This document shows positions 5,581 to 10,483 of a stretch of 10,483 nt of DNA, piece by piece. This stretch comes from Natrialbaceae archaeon B1-Br10_E2g27. Its GTDB lineage: Archaea; Halobacteriota; Halobacteria; Halobacteriales; Natrialbaceae. The stretch spans positions 1-10,483 of the forward strand of contig LKMM01000060.1 in NCBI GenBank assembly GCA_001563885.1, given 5' to 3'. Numbering within the stretch: the first letter of the stretch is position 1; every line of letters begins with the position of its first letter. The notes under the pieces are model-generated. The model saw only the letters and a program-made list of their open reading frames with translations, was not told the origin of the DNA and made no database searches. Position numbers and translations under genes: made by a program.

Positions 5581-8500
5581 ATGCCCTCCATCCGGTCTGC
5601 ACTGATGGTCAGTGCAGTTGTGGTCGTGGTTGTTCTCGTCGGCGGTTTCGCGTCGATGCCGGCGATGGACGACGCTGCCGCAGCCGATCTTGAGGACGAA
5701 CAAACAGGGAGTGAGATCACTGTCGCAGTCATCGACACCGGAATCGACGACGGCCACACGGCCCTCGAGGGACGTGTTGTCGACCGGGTCGACTTGACCG
5801 ACGCCGGTGGGGACTCGCCGTCCGAGCTGGACAGCCATGGTCACGGAACACACGTCGCAGGAATCGTCGCTGGGAGCGGCGATGGTGAGTCTGCTAGTGT
5901 CGACCTCGTCGACGTTCGCGTGCTGGGCGATGAAGGGGAAGGTGACGCCGACCGGATCGCCGAGGGAATCGAGTACGCCGTCGAGGAAGCTGGTGTCGAT
6001 ATCATCGTACTCAGTCTCAACGTCGAGGGAATCGACCGGGAGCCGATCGACGATAGTGTCGCTCGAGCGACTGCGGATGGAACGCTGGTCGTGGCATCGG
6101 CTGGCAACAGCGCCACGACGCGGTCGATCACCGATCCCGGTACGACGAACGAGCTGGTGACCGTCGGTGCAACGGCCGAAAACGGTTCGGTGCTTTCGGA
6201 GTCCTCCCGTGGGCCGACCGGTGATGGGCTGCTCAAGCCGGAACTCGTCGCTCCGGGCGAGCGGATTTCCGGCCCGGTTGCCGGAACCAGCGACGAGTAT
6301 ACGACACGTACCGGCACGAGCGTCGCCGCACCACAGGTTGTGGCTGTGGCCGCTTCGATTCTCGAGGGGGAACCAGATCTCAGCCCCCAGGAACTCGAGG
6401 ATCGACTCACGAGTACGGCACGCCCGGTTGCGGGCACCGACGTGTACGCAGCCGGGAGCGGGGAACTCGACCCCGACCGGGCGACCGAGCCCGATATCGT
6501 CGCCCACGATGGAATCGTCGATTTCGGGCTCGTCGGGACGGAGGATCCGAAATCGCAGACGGTGACCTTCGAGAACCAAGATGATCGGAGCCACGACCTC
6601 TCACTCGAGCCAACGCTTGCCAATCTCGACGCCGAGACGGATGCGACCGGCCTGCTCTCGGTCAACCGCACTGAAATGACACTCGAGCCGGGCGAACGTG
6701 AAGCCGTCAGCGTTGGTGTCGATGCAAACACCACATCGGGCATCTATGGGGGCACACTCGAGTACGACGTCGGCGGCGAACCGCGCTCGGTTCCGCTCGG
6801 CTTCGTCCGTGGCGGGACCGTTACGGTCGAAAAAGAGCCCTTCTCGGCGGGTGATCGTGTCGACGGTGACCCGTTGTTTTTCTTTACCGAAGATGGTAGC
6901 CACTCGGGGATCCAGGATTTCGAGGACGGCGAGACATCGTTCGTCGCGGCCGGTGGAACCTACGTCCTGTGGTCGAAGGGAGTCGACGAGGAGACGGGGT
7001 CGATCGTCTTTCTCTCAGACCGCCTTGAGGTTGGGGAGGATACACACGTCGTTCTCGACGAAGCCGAGACGATTCCCGTCGGCGTCGATGCTGATCCGAT
7101 CGCCGAAGAGTATGGGCCGCTTTCGAACGACACCGTCGCGGTATCGATGAGCACGGAGGTCGGCGACGAAATCAACCGACTCTCGCGGACGGTTCTCGAC
7201 GCCGACAACCGAACGGTTCGGGTATCCGAAGACACCCAGAACGCAATCGCGACGACCTATCTGCTGACACCCGACGATGCGTCTTCGCTCACCGCCGAAG
7301 ACGTCTTTCAGGTACACTACGAAGACTCGAGTGCACACTGGACCTCACCGCGTTCGGTCTCCCCTGAGGACCTCGAGACGACAGAGTACCGAATCCACCG
7401 AACGACACAGGATCGCTCGTATGAGGCCCGCGATCTGACGAGGACCAGCTTCGAGTGGAACGATCCGGCTCGCTACTGGTTCGACCTCGGCGACCGAGGC
7501 GACCAACGGGTCCATCGAACGGCTGGCGGGGCAGTCCACGAGCGTGAACTCCGTGGCGAGAACTGGCATGCGACCGTCGACGACAGGGACGTTTCGTCCG
7601 TAGACGTCCTCGCCCATCCGATGATCGGAGCCATCGACTCGGTGTCAGTAGATGACGTCGTGGCGGTCGAAGCCGAACCGCTCGCCGACGGTGCCGGCAC
7701 GGAGTTCGCCGTTGCACCCGATCACACGTTGTCGGTGGCCGTCGGCGGCGAACTCTACGAGGAAATCGAGACGAACGAGCCGACGATTACGGCCGACGAC
7801 GTTCCCCTCGAGGGCAATGAGACGCTCACGATAACCCTCGAGGGGAACAACTCCGACGGCCGACTGTCGACGAAGACGTTCACCGAAGTCGACCTCGAGG
7901 ATCCCCACGAGGCGAGTCGAACGCCGCTTATCAGCGATATCGACGTCGACGTCGACGAGACGAACGCAGCCGGACCTGGCGAGGTCACGGCCACGTTCGA
8001 CGTTGCGGATGCTCGGTCGGTCTCCCAGCCGTCAGTCTGGTACACTGATGATGCCCACGAGACGCCGCCGTGGGGTGACGATGCGGGCTGGGAGCGAGCC
8101 CAGACTGGGTACGAAGACGGCCGTCTTACCGCCTCGATGGACGTTCCCGAGGACACAGAGACCGTCTCACTGGCCGCCGAACTCGAGAACGACGGCGACC
8201 GCGTTCGGACGATGACGACCGACGCCTTCTACGCTGGTGAGGCCCCGAACACGTCGACGCGGACGATCAGTGGCGAACTGGTCACGGCAAACAACACCCC
8301 CGCCGACAACGATAGCGTCCTCGCGAGTCCGATCGACGGCGACTCGCTGGTAGAGACGCGAACCGACGACGACGGCGTGTTCGACCTCGAGGTGCCGAAA
8401 AACGAGACGTACGAACTGACCTATCGCCAGGGCGAGCCGTGGGTACTCAACGGCTCGATCGAGGACGACCGACCGGCGTTTGCCGCGCTTGGCGAGTGGA

Positions 8501-9099
8501 CCGTCGAAGACAACCTCGAACTCGAGGAGCAACTCCCGACTGCAACGCCGGTCTCGCCACACGTCGTCGACGAACGCGGTGAATCCGTCGGGAACGCGAC
8601 GGTCGAACTCACACACCGGGAGGGCAACGTTTCGGCAAGCGTAACCGGTGAGTCAACCGCCGACGGCACCCTCCAGTGGCTCGAGGACGAACCGCCGGGA
8701 GTTGCCGTCCCAGTGTCTGCTAATCTCACCGTCAACGCACCCGACGAAGCGCCGTACGTCGATGCAACCCACTCCCAGACAGTCACTGAGAGTAAACCGG
8801 AGCCGACGGTCGAACTCGCAAACGAACCGCCCGAGGCTGAACTGTCGGCGAATCGAAACTGGATGCTCGAGGGAACGCCGGTCACCCTCGATGCGAGTGA
8901 CAGCGACGTTCCCGCAGCGCCGGCTGAATACCGGTGGGATCTTTCGGGTGATGGGTCAATCGACGAGGTAACGCCGAATCCGGTCGTCCGCCACGAACCG
9001 CCAGTTGGAACAACCGAACTATCCGTGACGGTCGTTGATGAGGCTGGAGACACCGATACGGCCTCACAGACGGTGCAGGTCGATCCAGTCGGTGAGTGA
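5581..9099 (+). CDS. Secreted multidomain subtilisin-like serine protease (S8)
   Basis: A 1172-residue protein. Residues 1-35 are a Sec-type signal or anchor: Arg5, the hydrophobic run ALMVSAVVVVVVLVGG (7-22), then a possible cleavage site in DAAAAD (31-36). There is no twin-arginine motif. The S8 domain spans about 45-298, with catalytic Asp52 (VIDTGID), His88 (HGHGTHVAG), oxyanion Asn176 (SAGN) and Ser247 (GTSVAAP). The family's ~100-residue inhibitory propeptide is absent; only about 10 residues separate the signal from the domain. Residues 304-408 resemble an Ig-like beta domain (DFGLVGTEDP... LEPGEREAVSV). Residues 409-890 are beta-rich and unrecognised. Residues ~894-946 and ~990-1052 look like carboxypeptidase-regulatory-type folds, and 1083-1168 a PKD domain (DASDSDVPAAPAEYRWDLSGDG). 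It is rich in Asp/Glu and has over ten N-x-S/T sites, suiting an exported, glycosylated halophilic protein. No C-terminal anchor is visible. It probably degrades extracellular or envelope proteins. Confidence 0.95.
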   Translation: MPSIRSALMVSAVVVVVVLVGGFASMPAMDDAAAADLEDEQTGSEITVAVIDTGIDDGHTALEGRVVDRVDLTDAGGDSPSELDSHGHGTHVAGIVAGSGDGESASVDLVDVRVLGDEGEGDADRIAEGIEYAVEEAGVDIIVLSLNVEGIDREPIDDSVARATADGTLVVASAGNSATTRSITDPGTTNELVTVGATAENGSVLSESSRGPTGDGLLKPELVAPGERISGPVAGTSDEYTTRTGTSVAAPQVVAVAASILEGEPDLSPQELEDRLTSTARPVAGTDVYAAGSGELDPDRATEPDIVAHDGIVDFGLVGTEDPKSQTVTFENQDDRSHDLSLEPTLANLDAETDATGLLSVNRTEMTLEPGEREAVSVGVDANTTSGIYGGTLEYDVGGEPRSVPLGFVRGGTVTVEKEPFSAGDRVDGDPLFFFTEDGSHSGIQDFEDGETSFVAAGGTYVLWSKGVDEETGSIVFLSDRLEVGEDTHVVLDEAETIPVGVDADPIAEEYGPLSNDTVAVSMSTEVGDEINRLSRTVLDADNRTVRVSEDTQNAIATTYLLTPDDASSLTAEDVFQVHYEDSSAHWTSPRSVSPEDLETTEYRIHRTTQDRSYEARDLTRTSFEWNDPARYWFDLGDRGDQRVHRTAGGAVHERELRGENWHATVDDRDVSSVDVLAHPMIGAIDSVSVDDVVAVEAEPLADGAGTEFAVAPDHTLSVAVGGELYEEIETNEPTITADDVPLEGNETLTITLEGNNSDGRLSTKTFTEVDLEDPHEASRTPLISDIDVDVDETNAAGPGEVTATFDVADARSVSQPSVWYTDDAHETPPWGDDAGWERAQTGYEDGRLTASMDVPEDTETVSLAAELENDGDRVRTMTTDAFYAGEAPNTSTRTISGELVTANNTPADNDSVLASPIDGDSLVETRTDDDGVFDLEVPKNETYELTYRQGEPWVLNGSIEDDRPAFAALGEWTVEDNLELEEQLPTATPVSPHVVDERGESVGNATVELTHREGNVSASVTGESTADGTLQWLEDEPPGVAVPVSANLTVNAPDEAPYVDATHSQTVTESKPEPTVELANEPPEAELSANRNWMLEGTPVTLDASDSDVPAAPAEYRWDLSGDGSIDEVTPNPVVRHEPPVGTTELSVTVVDEAGDTDTASQTVQVDPVGE

Positions 9100-9102
9100 T
9101 CT

Positions 9103-9132
9103 GATTCAGTGAATCTGGTATTTCTCGCTTTT
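9103..9132 (+). terminator. Terminator-like site after the subtilase
   Basis: The inverted repeat GATTCA-G-TGAATC (9103-9115) is followed by T-rich sequence ending in TTTT (9129-9132). It begins 3 bases after the protease stop. Termination probably depends on the T-tracts; the one-base spacer makes the hairpin itself sterically doubtful, and it may be a protein-binding palindrome. Confidence 0.5.
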
Positions 9133-9157
9133 AAACAGTGTGAAACAAATCTATTGT

Positions 9158-9165
9158 CTATATAT
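9158..9165 (+). promoter_or_regulatory. Orphan TATA box upstream of the candidate RNA
   Basis: CTATATAT is a strong archaeal TATA match, preceded by the purine-rich GTGAAACAAATC (BRE-like, 9140-9151). Predicted initiation is near 9188. No plausible coding start follows, and mcm has its own TATA box at 9370, so this promoter needs another product. Confidence 0.6.
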
Positions 9166-9187
9166 GTGCGGACAGTGAACGACAGCC

Positions 9188-9338
9188 TGCGGCCACGCAA
9201 TCGAAACGCTGTCCGCCATGTAGTCGGCGGTAGCGATAGGGAACACAGGAGACGGCGCGATACGGCCGGAAACATGTGTCCTCGGCGCTCGCTGTGGACA
9301 TAGACGGCGGATCCGACGTGGCCCGGATTCGTCTTTTT
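9188..9338 (+). ncRNA. Candidate structured small RNA between subtilase and mcm
   Basis: Its ends are predicted from a strong TATA box about 26 bases upstream and a T5 run at 9334-9338, giving about 150 bases. GGCCACG (9191-9197) pairs exactly with CGTGGCC (9317-9323) and would close the molecule near both ends. Inside it, CGCT-GT-CCGCC (9207-9217) pairs with GGCGG-T-AGCG (9226-9235) as a hairpin with an 8-base loop. GGG-A-ACACA (9239-9247) pairs with TGTGT-CCT (9275-9282, one G-T, one bulge). No open frame here looks like a protein of this organism. I do not recognise a family: size excludes SRP and RNase P RNA, and I see no clear C/D boxes or complete H/ACA motif. The RNA is a prediction, not an identification. 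Confidence 0.4.
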
Positions 9339-9369
9339 GTGCGATCAGTTTCGTCCCGGTTTGCGACCA

Positions 9370-9375
9370 TTTATA
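9370..9375 (+). promoter_or_regulatory. mcm TATA box
   Basis: TTTATA is centred about 29 bases before the ATG at 9402, so transcription should start at or next to the A of the start codon. There is no Shine-Dalgarno, consistent with a leaderless mRNA. Confidence 0.7.
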
Positions 9376-9401
9376 CCCGATGACGGCCGTATACCAGTGC
9401 A

Positions 9402-10483
9402 ATGGCGCAAGCGGGAAATACCGAACTCGTCGACGCGTTCGAGCAGTTCTTCCGGGACTACTACGATAGCGCGATCAAACAGCTTGCCCAACGATACCCC
9501 AACGAACAGCGCTCGCTCTGGGTCGACTGGCAGGATCTCTACCGGTTCGATCCGAACCTGGCTGATGACTTTCTTGCCCAGCCCGAACAGCTTCAACGGT
9601 ACGCCGAGGAAGCCCTCCGACTGTACGATCTGCCGATCGACGTCAGCCTCGGGCAGGCCCACGTCCGCGTTCGCAACCTCCCCGAAACCGAATCGCCGGA
9701 GATCAGGGAAATTCGCGCACGCGATATGAACAAACTCGTCCAGGCACACGGTATCGTCCGGAAGGCAACCGACGTCCGGCCCAAAATCGAGGAAGCCGCC
9801 TTCGAGTGCCAGCTCTGTGGAACCCTAAATCGCGTCCCTCAATCTAGTGGCACCTTTCAGGAACCCCACGAGTGTCAGGGCTGTGAACGCCAGGGTCCCT
9901 TTCGGGTCAACTTCGACCAGTCGGAGTTCGTCGACTCCCAGAAACTCCGCATCCAGGAAAGTCCCGAGGGACTGCGTGGCGGTGAAACCCCTCAGTCGCT
10001 CGATGTCCACATCGAAGACGACATCACCGGCGAGGTGACCCCCGGCGACCACGTCTCTACAACCGGCGTCCTTCGTCTCGAACAACAGGAAACTCAGGGC
10101 GAGAAAAGCCCCGTCTTCGATTTTTACATGGAGGGGATGGCCGTCGATATCGACGAAGAGCAGTTCGAGGATATGGACATCACAGAAGAAGACAAAAAGC
10201 AGATCTACGAAATCTCGAATCAGGACGATGTCTACGAGCGGATGGTCGGCTCCATTGCCCCCGCTATCTATGGCTACGACGACGAAAAACTCGCGATGAT
10301 TCTTCAGCTGTTCTCTGGCGTGACAAAACAGTTGCCCGACGGCTCGAGGATCCGTGGGGACCTGCACATGCTCTTGATCGGGGATCCTGGTACTGGTAAA
10401 TGTTTAAAGGGCGATACAAGAGTGACGTTTGCCGATGGGACCGAACGGGAGATCGGTGAAATCGTCGAGTCGAACCTCGAGGA
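9402..10483 (+). CDS. mcm: MCM replicative DNA helicase, 5' part, intein-interrupted
   Basis: The first 360 codons of the gene lie in the window; it runs off the right edge. MCM is the ring-shaped 3'-5' helicase of archaeal replication forks. Residues 1-92 form the helical A domain (start MAQAGNTELVDAFEQFF). The OB fold is at about 105-250 (MNKLVQAHGIVRKATDVRP) and holds the zinc site C136-x2-C139 and C158-x2-C161. The linker is acidic (DIDEEQFEDMDITEEDKK). The AAA+ domain begins at about 268, with the MCM-typical SIAPAIYGYDDEK and GDLHMLLIGDPGTGK up to Walker A Lys333. The next residue is Cys334, where family members have Ser, and intein sequence follows. The ATG at 9402 matches the family N-terminus and lies 29 bases after a TATA box. 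No accessory replication gene is adjacent within the window. Confidence 0.96.
   Translation, partial: MAQAGNTELVDAFEQFFRDYYDSAIKQLAQRYPNEQRSLWVDWQDLYRFDPNLADDFLAQPEQLQRYAEEALRLYDLPIDVSLGQAHVRVRNLPETESPEIREIRARDMNKLVQAHGIVRKATDVRPKIEEAAFECQLCGTLNRVPQSSGTFQEPHECQGCERQGPFRVNFDQSEFVDSQKLRIQESPEGLRGGETPQSLDVHIEDDITGEVTPGDHVSTTGVLRLEQQETQGEKSPVFDFYMEGMAVDIDEEQFEDMDITEEDKKQIYEISNQDDVYERMVGSIAPAIYGYDDEKLAMILQLFSGVTKQLPDGSRIRGDLHMLLIGDPGTGKCLKGDTRVTFADGTEREIGEIVESNLE
10401..10483 (+). other. N-terminal end of an intein in the MCM Walker A motif
   Basis: The host sequence GDPGTGK stops and CLKGDTRVTFADGTEREIGE begins at Cys334. This is a textbook intein N-terminal splicing block: the nucleophilic Cys1, then a G-D-T-x-V turn and a D-G beta turn. 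Protein splicing would rejoin GDPGTGK to a downstream Ser to restore the P-loop. Only about 27 residues are visible, so I cannot tell whether a homing endonuclease or the terminal His-Asn is present. The first codons include TTA and AGA, which are uncommon in the rest of the window, consistent with transfer. Walker A is a known intein insertion point in archaeal MCM proteins. Confidence 0.93.

Larger units (their letters stand above)
9100..9401. other. 302-base intergenic region before mcm
   Basis: This gap contains, in order, the terminator-like palindrome, the orphan TATA box, the candidate RNA with its T-run, and the mcm promoter. The stretch 9339-9369 shows nothing further. I found no repeated origin-type boxes or AT-rich unwinding element, so no replication origin is claimed despite the adjacent MCM gene. 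Confidence 0.6.

Noticed and set aside
5326..6594. A 422-residue open frame on the - strand across the tRNA-tail region and the protease N-terminus
   Set aside because: Its composition is that of an antisense shadow. It covers the catalytic core of a clear subtilase and translates tRNA sequence; no promoter or recognisable domain.
5841..6743. A 300-residue Ser/Thr-rich open frame on the - strand
   Set aside because: Antisense shadow of the protease gene; Ser-, Val- and Arg-rich composition arises from complementing Asp/Glu-rich codons.
8421..9275. A 284-residue open frame on the - strand ending inside the protease gene
   Set aside because: Antisense to the regulatory-type and PKD domains; basic and Ser-rich, unlike haloarchaeal proteins.
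9188..9338. Assignment of the candidate RNA to a known class (SRP, RNase P, C/D or H/ACA guide)
   Set aside because: Too short for SRP or RNase P RNA. No convincing C/D boxes, kink-turn pair or ACA ends, and no guide stretch I could match to rRNA.
9100..9401. A replication origin beside mcm
   Set aside because: No repeated origin-type motifs, no Orc1/Cdc6 gene in the window and no AT-rich unwinding block.
9151..9402. An 83-residue open frame on the - strand in the gap before mcm
   Set aside because: Basic composition, no promoter in the right place, and it overlaps the candidate RNA and the mcm promoter.
1..10483. CRISPR array, transposase or insertion sequence
   Set aside because: No regularly spaced repeats and no transposase-like protein in any frame I examined.

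Overview
The window is from a haloarchaeon, probably a member of the Natrialbales (this placement is inference). The predicted proteins are very acidic and GC at third codon positions is high. Several starts lie about 28-29 bases after a TATA box with almost no leader. The CTCGAG hexamer is very common and CTAG is rare. Haloarchaeal families are present, including a DUF7504-like protein, a probable DUF5518 membrane protein and an MCM with an intein.

Layout. 1-723 holds a cold-shock domain protein and a single-domain cupin, both on the + strand. 733-1748, on the - strand, is a two-gene unit: a poly-acidic four-helix membrane protein whose stop overlaps the start of a plant-type 2Fe-2S ferredoxin by 4 bases. 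The ferredoxin converges on the cupin with 9 bases between stops. 1879-4384 is a + strand pair: an unrecognised 102-residue protein, then a 723-residue Ski2-like helicase with an N-terminal four-cysteine zinc site. 4526-5221 encodes a DUF7504-type (degenerate KaiC/RecA-like) protein. 5272-5344 is tRNA-Pro(TGG) with its own promoter. 5345-5580 has no gene but holds a second copy of the tRNA 3' part plus its downstream flank, with a nested inverted repeat between the copies. 5581-9099 encodes a 1172-residue secreted subtilisin-like protease with Ig-like and PKD-type domains. 9100-9401 carries a terminator-like site and a candidate structured small RNA. 9402 to the window end is the MCM replicative helicase, interrupted inside its Walker A motif by an intein that runs off the edge.

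Most genes look like independent housekeeping or accessory functions rather than one pathway. Likely transcription units are the ferredoxin/membrane protein pair and the 102-residue protein/helicase pair. The parts most worth a second look are the tRNA-Pro tail duplication with its palindrome, the candidate RNA upstream of mcm, the apparently propeptide-less subtilase and the intein boundary. I did not see a defence system, CRISPR array or transposase.
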